Source of the DNA: Burkholderia sp. BCC0506 | GTDB lineage: Bacteria > Pseudomonadota > Gammaproteobacteria > Burkholderiales > Burkholderiaceae | Direction of reading: 5' to 3' | DNA length: 64,000 nt | Assembly (NCBI RefSeq): GCF_902833145.1 | Contig: NZ_CADFEN010000003.1 | Location: 186,001 to 250,000, forward strand | Shown: one piece after another, positions 1-9,583 of the stretch | Layout of the letters: the number at the start of each line of letters is the position of its first letter | Position numbering within the stretch: position 1 is the first letter of the stretch | Notes under the pieces: model-generated | What the model was told of the DNA's origin: nothing | Databases searched by the model: none | The model's input: only the letters and a program-made list of their open reading frames with translations | Translations under genes and position numbers: made by a program

Positions 1-1407
1 ACCGTCGCCGCCGGCAGGCAGCAGGATGCCGAACTCGTCGCCGCCGAGCCGGCCGACCACGTCGGCGTCGTCGAGACCGCGCCGGAATATCGCCGTCGCG
101 TCGCGCAGCAGCGCGTCGCCGGCCGCGTGGCCGCATACGTCGTTGATTTCCTTGAAGCCGTCCAGGTCGAGCACCATCAGCATCCCTCCCGCGCGCCGCG
201 CCAGCGCTTCGCCCAGACGCCGCTCGAACTCGGACCGGTTGACGAGGCCGGTCAACGCATCGTGCGATGCCTGCCAGGTCAGCTTCTCGATCAGTTGGTA
301 TTCGCGCGTCATGTCGCGCAGGATCAGCACGTATCCGACGCAACGGCCCGCCGCGTTGTTCATCTTCGACAGCGACGCACGTACGGCCACCGCGGAACGG
401 CATCCGCGGATCAGGTCGAGATCGCGTGTAAAGGTGTGATCGCCGCTGTTGCTGAACGATGCGAGCAGCTTGATCGACATGCCGGTCGACGTATCGATCA
501 GGTCCAGCACATCGTTGATCGGCTTGCCGACGCACCGGTCCGAAGACGCGCCAAGCAGTTGTTCGGCCGCCGGATTGAGCGTCTCGATGCTGCGCGTGAG
601 ACCGATCGTGACAATCGCATCGGCCACCGAGCGCAGCGCGGCTTCCGCGAACGCCTGGCTCCGGTCGAGTTCGGTCTGCATCGACAGTTGCTGGCGTTGC
701 GCGCGATTTGCCCAGCGCACCGACAGCAGCATGATTAGCAGCGACGCGACGAGGTACGACAGGAACAGCTGGATCACGGCCGAGCGGAATTCGGCGCTCA
801 GTTCGTCGGAAAAGCGCTTCGGCAATGGCTCGATGCGCGAATTCAGATCCCAGATCTCGCGGTTCAGACGACGCGTGCGATGCGCGTCGCCCGCCCGCAC
901 GGACTCGCGCAGCGCATCGGCAAGCTGGCGCAGGCCGACCAGTTGCCGATCCGCATCCTCCCAGTACCGCAGCGCGACGTTCAGGCTCGCGAAGCTGCTC
1001 AGAACCGGATAGAACCACACCACCGCCGCCGCATCGACGGGATTGATGCCGGCCGCGATCATCGCGGCCCGCGCGATGCTGGAATCCGCGGGCACGCCGA
1101 CCATCGCGCGACGCGCGACGCCGAGAAACGTGAGGGTCCGGTCGACCGCCAGGTAGTCGTCGAACAGCTTCTCGTCGCCCGTCTGGCCATAGCGGGTCAG
1201 CAGGATCACCTCGTCTTTCTGTGCCTTCGACCAGCTGCTTTCGCCGCCGACGTACACGCGCAGCGACATGATCACGATCAGGCTGACGGCGACGAATCCG
1301 GCCAGCGCGACGATCACGACGACGATCGGCAGGATGCCGAGCGCCGGACTCCACGGCCACACGTAAAACGAGCTGCGCTGACTCTGGCGCTTCGACATGT
1401 TTTCCAT
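1..1407 (-). CDS. PAS-GGDEF diguanylate cyclase, C-terminus cut by window edge
   Basis: The reading frame starts at ATG 1407 (MENMSK) and runs off the left edge after 469 codons. An N-terminal membrane helix lies near residues 22-45. A periplasmic segment of about 180 residues follows, then a second helix near 230-248, a PAS-like region containing a NPAAEQLLG motif, and a GGDEF domain. The catalytic GGDEF motif itself is visible at about residues 455-459, inside VVGRLGGDEFGILLP. This family condenses two GTP into cyclic di-GMP at the inner membrane. The segment aligned with the RxxD allosteric inhibitory site reads DDAD, so product inhibition at that site is not expected. Whether an EAL domain follows cannot be seen. 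Confidence 0.9.
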   Translation of the reverse strand, partial: MENMSKRQSQRSSFYVWPWSPALGILPIVVVIVALAGFVAVSLIVIMSLRVYVGGESSWSKAQKDEVILLTRYGQTGDEKLFDDYLAVDRTLTFLGVARRAMVGVPADSSIARAAMIAAGINPVDAAAVVWFYPVLSSFASLNVALRYWEDADRQLVGLRQLADALRESVRAGDAHRTRRLNREIWDLNSRIEPLPKRFSDELSAEFRSAVIQLFLSYLVASLLIMLLSVRWANRAQRQQLSMQTELDRSQAFAEAALRSVADAIVTIGLTRSIETLNPAAEQLLGASSDRCVGKPINDVLDLIDTSTGMSIKLLASFSNSGDHTFTRDLDLIRGCRSAVAVRASLSKMNNAAGRCVGYVLILRDMTREYQLIEKLTWQASHDALTGLVNRSEFERRLGEALARRAGGMLMVLDLDGFKEINDVCGHAAGDALLRDATAIFRRGLDDADVVGRLGGDEFGILLPAGGDG

Positions 1408-1523
1408 ACTGAATGACTGCTTTTCTGATTATTCTCGACGCCACCGGCCCGGCATCGGCCGGACGTCCGGCATCGATGCCCCCCCTGCTTCGGTCCCGTC
1501 TGGCTCGCCGCGCCCCGAGGCGG

Positions 1524-2300
1524 CTAGATCGTCCTGACGCGGCATGACGACACGTCACCCGCATTCGCCACCGCATCGACCGTCAGGATGCGGCGCGTCT
1601 CGTCCCGGATGATGCGATGGCAGTCGCAGCCCTGTCGTTCGAGATTCGCGAGATCCGTCAGCACGATCGCGCCGCGGTGCTGATGGATCAGGCCCAGTTC
1701 GTGGAGTTGCCGCGTGGTGTCGGAGACCGTCTCGCGCCGCACCCCCAGCAACTGGCCGAGCATGCCGTGCGTGACCGGGATCTCGATGCTGCGCGAGCGC
1801 TCGTACGCAACCAGCAGCCATCGGCCGAGCTGATGCCGCATCACGTGATGGCGGCCGCAGAACATCACCTGCGACGCCTGGGAGAGCGCCAGCTGCATGC
1901 GCACGAATACCTGCCGCCGCACCGCGGCCGATGCGTCGCACGCGTGCGCGAACCGGTATGCAGGCAGCCGGTAGGCAAAGCCGCCGCGATAGACGACGAC
2001 GCGCCGCTGCATCGCGCTGCCGATGATGTCGTCGCATACGACACCCTCGCGGCCGATTTCCGTGACGCCGAGCGTCGCCTTGCCGCCTGCCGTGTACTGC
2101 AGCGAAATGCCCGCCGTCACGGGAAAATAGACGGCGCCCAGGTTCTCGCCCGCGTCGCACAGCACCTCGCCGGTCCTGAGATTCGCCAGCTGCAGATGAG
2201 GCGCCCATTCCGCGAGATCCATTCCGTCGAGCGCAGACAGGAAATGATTGGCCCCCAGCGCATGCGGCAACTCGATGACGTTGTTTGCCTCGTGTATCAC
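1524..2300 (-). CDS. Crp/Fnr-family transcriptional regulator
   Basis: This encodes an N-terminal cyclic-nucleotide-binding-like beta roll, with VLCDAGENLGAVYFPVTAG matching the family pattern. A C-terminal winged helix follows, with the recognition region MLGQLLGVRRETVS and the wing near HQHRGAIVLTD. I chose GTG 2300 (protein begins MIHEANNVIELP, 258 residues) because GAGG lies 6 bases upstream. An ATG at 2345 would add 15 residues but has no clear ribosome-binding site. The ligand-binding residues of true Crp are not conserved, so the effector is unknown. It is separated from the lipase foldase gene by about 450 bp and could regulate the large minus-strand locus or the diguanylate cyclase; that link is inference. 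Confidence 0.85.
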   Translation of the reverse strand: MIHEANNVIELPHALGANHFLSALDGMDLAEWAPHLQLANLRTGEVLCDAGENLGAVYFPVTAGISLQYTAGGKATLGVTEIGREGVVCDDIIGSAMQRRVVVYRGGFAYRLPAYRFAHACDASAAVRRQVFVRMQLALSQASQVMFCGRHHVMRHQLGRWLLVAYERSRSIEIPVTHGMLGQLLGVRRETVSDTTRQLHELGLIHQHRGAIVLTDLANLERQGCDCHRIIRDETRRILTVDAVANAGDVSSCRVRTI

Positions 2301-2459
2301 GGCGCACCTCGTACGTTGTATCCCTGCCCGGCCACCGAACTTCATGCTTTTTAAACGGGATCTTTTCTCTGTCTTTCCAGTTCTGACGTTCTCATCCCGC
2401 TTGCATTGAGCAAAAAGGTATCACGCAGGCCCACCATTCGCGCCACTCCGCCTTTGTTA

Positions 2460-2513
2460 CATGAAGTAATTTGACAATTTATTCGATTCCATGAAGTTTT
2501 CTTGCATTGTCAA
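2460..2513. promoter_or_regulatory. Inverted and direct repeats, possible operator
   Basis: TTGACAAT at 2471-2478 is the exact reverse complement of ATTGTCAA at 2506-2513. Interleaved with these, the octamer CATGAAGT occurs at 2460-2467 and again at 2490-2497, exactly 30 bp apart, or about three helical turns. The cluster lies about 160 bp upstream of the chosen Crp/Fnr start, so binding by that regulator or another protein is plausible. The regulatory role is inferred only from symmetry and spacing. Confidence 0.4.
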
Positions 2514-2697
2514 TCATGTATTGCAGACTTAAACATCGATTTAATAAATGCGACTCCACGATTAATCATTGATAATACTCAACGCAATTCAATCCGTTCC
2601 AATTCGATTAAGTCCGCCAATGAAAATAATTCATCTTGCGAAATAATGCGGGTTGAGTGGCATGGCCCACACTGTCCGGACGACGAACGTGCGAGGA

Positions 2698-2721
2698 GCG
2701 GGCGGGATCGCGCCGGCCCGC
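2698..2721 (-). terminator. Weak hairpin after lifO
   Basis: GCGGGC at 2698-2703 pairs with GCCCGC at 2716-2721 across a 12-base loop, 26 bases past the foldase stop codon in the direction of transcription. No U-tract follows, so this would be an imperfect intrinsic terminator or only a 3'-end stabiliser. Confidence 0.3.
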
Positions 2722-2746
2722 GATGACGGCACGGGGTGAGGTCGCG

Positions 2747-3772
2747 CTAGTGCGCGGCTGCGGGGCCGGACGTGCTGCCCGCATCGAGCGACGCGGCGCG
2801 CAGCGCGTCCGCGCGATCCGGAAAGATGCGTTGTCGCAGTTGCGCGAGCTGTGCATCGTGCGCGTCCGGCGCCAGCAGCTGCGTGTCGAGCCGCTCGCGT
2901 TCGGCCGTGTAGTCGCGATAACGCGCCTGCCACGCATCGTCGCGCTGCTGCATCTGCACGACCCGCTCGGCGACGTCGGCACCGAGCTGCACACGCAGCA
3001 CATCGGGCGTCGCGCGCTGCGCGTCGAGTCGTGCGACCGCCGCGATCGCATCGCGCTGCCGCGCGAGCCGCTCGCGTGCGTCGCGCATGCCGGGCGGCAG
3101 CGACTGGTCGAGGGCGGCAAGACGTTCGCGCTTGCGTGCCTCGCCGAGCGACGGATCGCGCGCGATCCGGATCCGCTCGAGATCATCGCGCTGCTGCCGG
3201 AATTCGTCGCCGAAGAACGGCGCGCTCCAGTCGCCGAGCCAACGGCTCGCGAGCGACACGCGCTGCTCGAGCGCGAGCGCGATCGCATCCGGATCGAGGC
3301 CCGCACCGGACGGCGCGGCCCCGGGGCGCGCATCGAACGCCGCGACACACGCGCGATAGCGCGGCCACAGGTCGAGCGCGTCGCGCTGCGCCGCCGCGCC
3401 GATCGGCTGCGCGGCCAGGGCGCGCGCAACCAGTGCATCGAGCGCGGCCGGCGCCAGCTCGTGCTGCGCCAGCAGATAGTAGTCGAAGAATTCCCGCACC
3501 GCGTGCCGCTTCGCGAGATGCCCGTCCGACCCCACCGGCAGGCGCGGCGCGCTCGACCCCGCGAGCGCCGCCGGCAGCGCGACCTCGGACGCGGCACCCG
3601 CGGGTGGCCGCACCGTCGCCTCGCCGGGTACCGCGGCGTCCACGACGGGTGCAACGCCCGCGATAGCCGTCGGCACGTCCGGCGGGCCGAGCGCATGCCA
3701 TACCGCGGCCGCCGCGAGCGTACCGGTCGCGCCATAAAGCGCAGCACGCAACAGCATCGTCCCGCCCTTCAT
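2747..3772 (-). CDS. lifO: Lipase-specific foldase (steric chaperone)
   Basis: This 341-residue protein has an N-terminal membrane anchor near residues 5-25. An Ala/Pro-rich variable linker follows, then a helical lipase-binding domain. The family signature is visible as REFFDYYLLAQHEL. Lif foldases sit in the inner membrane facing the periplasm and fold the cognate class I.1/I.2 lipase before type II secretion. The gene lies 3 bp downstream of the lipase gene, the standard lipase-foldase order in Burkholderia and Pseudomonas. ATG 3772 gives MKGGTMLLRAAL; the internal Met at codon 6 is an alternative start. Length fits the family (about 340-350). Confidence 0.93.
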   Translation of the reverse strand: MKGGTMLLRAALYGATGTLAAAAVWHALGPPDVPTAIAGVAPVVDAAVPGEATVRPPAGAASEVALPAALAGSSAPRLPVGSDGHLAKRHAVREFFDYYLLAQHELAPAALDALVARALAAQPIGAAAQRDALDLWPRYRACVAAFDARPGAAPSGAGLDPDAIALALEQRVSLASRWLGDWSAPFFGDEFRQQRDDLERIRIARDPSLGEARKRERLAALDQSLPPGMRDARERLARQRDAIAAVARLDAQRATPDVLRVQLGADVAERVVQMQQRDDAWQARYRDYTAERERLDTQLLAPDAHDAQLAQLRQRIFPDRADALRAASLDAGSTSGPAAAH

Positions 3773-3775
3773 CGC

Positions 3776-5309
<1,534 letters not shown>

Positions 5310-5328
5310 TCGAACTCTCCTTGCCTCG

Positions 5329-6633
5329 TCATCGATAGAAAATGCCCAGCACCTGCACGCTGCTCGACTCCGGCATCGCACCGAAGCGGCTCCACGACGG
5401 CCCGCGCTGATGCAGCCACTGCAGCGCGACGTCGAACCGGTCGAAGCGGCGCCGCAGCTCGACCCAGTATTGCCGGCCGCCGCCGAGATCGGCCTGCATG
5501 AAACCCGACAGGTCGAGCCGGCGCACGCCGATATTGCGCCACGCCGCCATCAGGAACACGCCGTGACGGGTCTGCAGTTCCTGCGCGGCAATCGACGTGC
5601 GCACCGCGCTGCCCCACGCATAGGGGTTCGCGCGCTGCAGCGCGCGCCATTGCGCGGCCTCCGCGCCGCCGCCGTTGCTCTGGAATTCGGCGGTGAGCGA
5701 CAGGTCGACCGGCAGCGTCCACGTCGCGCCCACCGACGAACTGGCGCGAAACGCGCTGTCGTTGCCCGCGCCGGTTGCGCGCGCGATCAGCGAGCGCCGG
5801 TAGCCGCCCGCCCATTCGACGTACGCGACCACCGAGTTGCCGAGCAGCACGCTCAGATTCTGGCCGAACTGCGGCGCCTGCCCGCTTTCGCCGTAGACGA
5901 TCCATTGCGGCTGGAGCGTCGCCGTGAGCCGCTGGCTCGCGACGAGCATCCAGCGATCGACGCCGTTGGTGCGCTGCAGGTCGGACGATGCAGCCGGATC
6001 GCCCGGCAGGCTGCGGCGTTCGAGCCGCGGCGACAACAGCGCCGCGACGGAGCCCGTGTTCCACACCTGCTGCGCGCGCAGCGCGACGGTACCGAGCCGG
6101 TTCGTGTGGCGGCTGTCGGGGTCGGGCGGTACGTCGAGGCTCACCGCGCCCGCGCGAAAGAAGTCGGTCGGGTTGTAGCCGATCGCCGCGCCGAGCCGCT
6201 GGTTCACGCGCCCCGCGTCGACGACGAACGCCGGCGACGCGCGCCAGCTCGCATACGCTTCCTTCACGAGCGTCACGTCGCGCGACGACGTGCGCGACGT
6301 CCCGAGCGGATCGAAGCGGTCGAAGCGCATCGAGAAGTGCGCAGCGAAGGTCGGCGTCAGCCACTGCCCGTATTCGAATTCGATCGACAGCTGGTTGCGG
6401 CCCGCCTCGCCGCCGTCGCGATAGCGGCTCGCGCGCAGCGCGTCCTGCACGTTCAGCTTCCACGGCTTCGCGGTATCGGCCGGCGGCGCGGGCGACTGGT
6501 CGGCCAGCGTGAGCGCCGCGGCGTCGGCCGCATCGGCCGCATCGACGCCCCCCGCCTCGGCCGCTCGCGCGAGCGCCGGCAACAGCACACAACACGCGAT
6601 CGCCGCGATCCGGCCTCGACGCCGCACCGTCAT
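5329..6633 (-). CDS. Predicted outer-membrane beta-barrel protein
   Basis: This 434-residue protein has a signal peptide (MTVRRRGR, a hydrophobic stretch, then ALARAAEA). The rest alternates polar and aromatic strand-like segments, for example QLSIEFEYGQWL, SGFMQADLGGGRQYWVELRR and VQVLGIFYR at the C-terminus. This is the pattern of a porin-like barrel. Its ATG overlaps the stop of the LolA-like gene by 4 bp (ATGA), so they are translationally coupled. With the LolA-like protein and the FtsX-type transporter upstream, it could be the outer-membrane acceptor of the transported product. I do not recognise a named family. Confidence 0.72.
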   Translation of the reverse strand: MTVRRRGRIAAIACCVLLPALARAAEAGGVDAADAADAAALTLADQSPAPPADTAKPWKLNVQDALRASRYRDGGEAGRNQLSIEFEYGQWLTPTFAAHFSMRFDRFDPLGTSRTSSRDVTLVKEAYASWRASPAFVVDAGRVNQRLGAAIGYNPTDFFRAGAVSLDVPPDPDSRHTNRLGTVALRAQQVWNTGSVAALLSPRLERRSLPGDPAASSDLQRTNGVDRWMLVASQRLTATLQPQWIVYGESGQAPQFGQNLSVLLGNSVVAYVEWAGGYRRSLIARATGAGNDSAFRASSSVGATWTLPVDLSLTAEFQSNGGGAEAAQWRALQRANPYAWGSAVRTSIAAQELQTRHGVFLMAAWRNIGVRRLDLSGFMQADLGGGRQYWVELRRRFDRFDVALQWLHQRGPSWSRFGAMPESSSVQVLGIFYR

Positions 6634-7409
6634 TGCGCCTGGAAGCGGGACAGGTAGTCGCGCTGCAGCCAGCCATCGGGAATGTCGCGCCATGCGTAGT
6701 CGGAAAAGCGCATGACCGTGACCCAGTTGCTGTCGAGCCCGTCGATGATGACCGTCTCGGTCGGCCGCTCGACGCCGAGCTGCATCGTGTAGCGCCGGTA
6801 GAACGCGGTCTTCAGCAGCCGGTCGCTTTCCGAATAGAAGCGCGCCTTCAGCGGCCGGTTGTTCGCCGCGTCGATCCAGATCTCGATGCGGCGGTAGGTC
6901 AGCCCGTCGCCGTGGCCGGTGAGCGCGAGCCGGTACGCGCGGCGCGTCTGCCGGTCGCCGTCGGCGATGTCCTCGATGCCCTTCAGCTCGGCCGTGTAGT
7001 CGTGCGCGAGATTGACCGTCACGACGTCGCCGTTCGCGGCCTGCCCGAGCAGCCGCTGGTCCGGCGAGATCCGCACGCTCGCCTGGTTCGCCGGATCGTA
7101 GAACCACAGGTCGTTGCCATTCTTCAGCATCAGCTTGCCCGTGTCGCGCGCCGGCGCGACGAAGCGCACCAGCGTGCGGAACGCGCCGCCGGGTGCGTCG
7201 GGTTTCGAGTAGATCGACAGCGTGTTGCCGTCGACCTGCTTGCCGGACCGGTACTCGACGAGCGTCGCGGTCAGCACGAACGACTTCTCCGGCGTGCGGA
7301 TCGCATCGCTCGCGGCAAGCACCTTCTGCGGATCGGGCGCCGGCTGCGCATGCGCGACGCCGGCCAGCAACGAAAAACTCAGACAGCATGAAACGAACAG
7401 GCGACGCAC
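6630..7409 (-). CDS. LolA-like outer-membrane lipoprotein-sorting protein
   Basis: This 259-residue protein has a signal peptide cleaved near GVAHA-QPAPD. The remainder fits the LolA-like fold seen beside RND or ABC transporters, with FVLTATLVEYRSGKQ, FVAPARDTGKLMLK, NDLWFYDPANQ and a C-terminal LDSNWVTVMRFSDYAW. Such proteins carry lipid-like cargo across the periplasm. Here the gene follows an ATPase-permease pair by 51 bp and overlaps an outer-membrane barrel gene, so an inner membrane-periplasm-outer membrane relay is a reasonable reading. The cargo is not known. Confidence 0.82.
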   Translation of the reverse strand: MRRLFVSCCLSFSLLAGVAHAQPAPDPQKVLAASDAIRTPEKSFVLTATLVEYRSGKQVDGNTLSIYSKPDAPGGAFRTLVRFVAPARDTGKLMLKNGNDLWFYDPANQASVRISPDQRLLGQAANGDVVTVNLAHDYTAELKGIEDIADGDRQTRRAYRLALTGHGDGLTYRRIEIWIDAANNRPLKARFYSESDRLLKTAFYRRYTMQLGVERPTETVIIDGLDSNWVTVMRFSDYAWRDIPDGWLQRDYLSRFQAQ

Positions 7410-7460
7410 GTGCGCTCTCCCGAAAGTGAAATGAACGAAAAATGCGGCACACGAGCGGCC

Positions 7461-8870
7461 TCACGCATGCCGCAGCGCATCGACGATCGACAGCCGCGCC
7501 GCATGCCGAGCCGGCAGCCACGCGGAGAGCCCGGCCACGCACGCGAGCCCGACGAACGTGACGGCGATGGAGCGCCACTCGCCCCACACGCGCACCGTCA
7601 GCGCGACGGCGTCGATCCGCGCGGGCGGCGTCCACGCGAGCCCGCTGTGGTTGACGGCCGCGGCGATCGCGAGCGCAACGAGCACGCCGAGCGACGCGCC
7701 GGCCACGCCGAGCAGCGCGCCTTCGCACACGAACAGCGCCTGGATGCCGCCGCGCCGCATCCCCATCGCGCGCAGCGTGCCGATCTCGACCGTGCGCTCG
7801 ATGATCGCGGTGCTCATCGTGTTGCTGATCACGAACAGCACGATCGCGCTGATCAGCACGAACACGAACCCGAAGATCACCGAGAACATCCGGTTGGTCT
7901 GGTCGTAGAACGGGTTCAGCGCCGCGAAGTCGACGACGTCGAGCGGCTGGCCGTCGAAGCCGCCGTGCAGCAACTGCGCGATGCGCGCGCGCGCCGCCGG
8001 CAGATCGGCCGTGCGCGCGAGCTGGATCTCGATCGCGGTCGCGCGCGGTTCGGCGCCGCCGTAGACGAGCCGCTGCGCCTGCGGCAAACGCACCGCGAGA
8101 TACACGTCGTCGAGCTCCTTCACGCCCTGCTGCTCGGCCTTCACGACCGAGAAGCGGCCGACGTTCGGCGCGCCGCCCGCGCTCGCGGTCAGCACTTCGA
8201 TATGCGCCGCGCCGCCATCGGCCGGGCCCGCGCCGGCCTCGCCCTGCGCGAGCGCCAGCACGTCGGGCGGCGCGGTCGCGGCCGGGCCGTCGGCCGCCGG
8301 TTCGGCCGGGCCGGCCGGCGCATCCTGGCAATCCGGCACGTGCAGCGGCCCGCACAGATGCAGTACGCGCGCGACGCCGAGGCCGACGATCGCCGCGTCG
8401 TCGGCGCTGCCGCGCAACGCGAATTCGCGCGGCCGCAGCGGAAAGCCGTACGCATTCCATTGCTGCATCCGGTACTGATCGTCCGGCACCGCGCCGAAGC
8501 CCATCACCGTGCGCGACACGCCGGCCGAGAAGTTGCCGGCGATCCCGCCGAACTGCAGCGTCGGCGTGACGACCTGCAGCAGCGGCGCGAGCTGCGGATC
8601 GCGCCGCAGTCGCTCGATCAGCGCCGGGTAGTCGCGAATGCCGTACGCGGCCGGGTCGCCGGTGCCGTACAGGAAATAGCCCTGCCGCTGAATCTGCAGA
8701 TGGCCGCTGCGCTGCACGAAGTCGGTCTGCAGGCCGAGCGTGATGTCGCGGCTGAAGCCGCCGAACAGCAGGATCGCGCTGACGCCGACGATCATCGCGA
8801 GCAGCGTGGTCAGCGAGCGCCGGCGGTTGCGCTGCAGGTTGCGCAGCGCGAGCATCAGCGTATGGGTCAT
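7461..8870 (-). CDS. FtsX/MacB-type ABC transporter permease
   Basis: This 469-residue permease starts at ATG 8870 (MTHTLMLALRNLQRNRRRSL). Transmembrane segment 1 is near residues 17-40, a large periplasmic domain follows, and three helices lie in the C-terminal third (FGFVFVLISAIVLFVISNTM, LLGVAGASLGVLVALAIAAAV, IAVTFVGLACVAGLSAW). The layout is that of LolC/LolE/MacB permeases, which move lipids or lipoproteins out of the inner membrane. The start overlaps the ATPase stop by 4 bp. An Ala/Pro-rich insert lies inside the periplasmic domain. Together with the LolA-like protein and the barrel, it parallels the DevBCA-type exporters that work with heterocyst-glycolipid synthases; the parallel is inference. 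Confidence 0.9.
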   Translation of the reverse strand: MTHTLMLALRNLQRNRRRSLTTLLAMIVGVSAILLFGGFSRDITLGLQTDFVQRSGHLQIQRQGYFLYGTGDPAAYGIRDYPALIERLRRDPQLAPLLQVVTPTLQFGGIAGNFSAGVSRTVMGFGAVPDDQYRMQQWNAYGFPLRPREFALRGSADDAAIVGLGVARVLHLCGPLHVPDCQDAPAGPAEPAADGPAATAPPDVLALAQGEAGAGPADGGAAHIEVLTASAGGAPNVGRFSVVKAEQQGVKELDDVYLAVRLPQAQRLVYGGAEPRATAIEIQLARTADLPAARARIAQLLHGGFDGQPLDVVDFAALNPFYDQTNRMFSVIFGFVFVLISAIVLFVISNTMSTAIIERTVEIGTLRAMGMRRGGIQALFVCEGALLGVAGASLGVLVALAIAAAVNHSGLAWTPPARIDAVALTVRVWGEWRSIAVTFVGLACVAGLSAWLPARHAARLSIVDALRHA

Positions 8871-9583
8871 CGGCCCCCCTCCTGCGTCGCCGCGCCGGCG
8901 CCGCCGCGTTCGCGGCCGACGATGCGGCCGTCGAGGATCCGGATCACCTCGTCGGCGACGCGCACGACCTGCGGATCGTGCGACGACACGACGATCGACA
9001 CGTCGCGCTCGCGCTGAATCGCGCGCATCAGCTCGATGATCGCGTGCCCGGTCGCGCTGTCGAGGTTCGCGGTCGGTTCGTCCGCGAGGACCATCGCCGG
9101 TTCGGCCGCGAGCGCGCGTGCAATCGCGACCCGCTGGCGCTGGCCGCCGGACAACTGGCTCGGCCGGTGCCCCGCCTTGTCGGCGAGCCCAACCGCGTCG
9201 AGCAGATCGCGCACCCGCGCCGCGCGCCGCGCGGCCGCCCAGCCCGCCATCAGCAGCGGGTACTCGACGTTCTCGTATGCGGACAGCACCGGCAGCAGGT
9301 TGAAGGTCTGGAACACGTGGCCGACGTGGCGCGCACGAAAATCCGACAACGCATCGTCGGACAGCGACGCAGTGTCCTGGCCCGCGATCGTCACACGCCC
9401 GCTGTCGGGGCGGTCGATGCAGCCGATCATGTTCAGTAGTGTCGTCTTGCCGCTGCCCGACGGGCCGCTCAGCACGGTGAAGCGGCCCGCATCGAGCGTC
9501 GCCGACACGTCGGCGAGCCCGGTCACGCGCACGCTGTCGAGCAGGTAAGTCTTCGACAGGTGTTCGACGCTCACGAGACTCAC
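8867..9583 (-). CDS. ABC transporter ATP-binding protein, LolD/MacB type
   Basis: This 238-residue ATPase has Walker A GPSGSGKTT, the Q-loop in HVFQTFNLLP, signature LSGGQRQRVAIARAL, Walker B MVLADEP and the switch His in SSHD. It starts at GTG 9583, with GGAGG six bases upstream and a 4-bp overlap (GTGA) with the monooxygenase stop. It energises the permease encoded immediately downstream. Its coupling to a tailoring enzyme gene on one side and the permease on the other places transport in the same operon as biosynthesis. Confidence 0.95.
   Translation of the reverse strand: MSLVSVEHLSKTYLLDSVRVTGLADVSATLDAGRFTVLSGPSGSGKTTLLNMIGCIDRPDSGRVTIAGQDTASLSDDALSDFRARHVGHVFQTFNLLPVLSAYENVEYPLLMAGWAAARRAARVRDLLDAVGLADKAGHRPSQLSGGQRQRVAIARALAAEPAMVLADEPTANLDSATGHAIIELMRAIQRERDVSIVVSSHDPQVVRVADEVIRILDGRIVGRERGGAGAATQEGGR

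Larger units (their letters stand above)
2301..2746. other. AT-rich intergenic region between regulator and lipase foldase
   Basis: No coding region is supported. The segment from about 2340 to 2640 is clearly AT-richer than its surroundings. It must contain the promoter of the Crp/Fnr gene and the 3' end of the lipase-foldase transcript. It carries the inverted and direct repeats listed separately and a GC hairpin close to the foldase stop codon. Confidence 0.6.
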
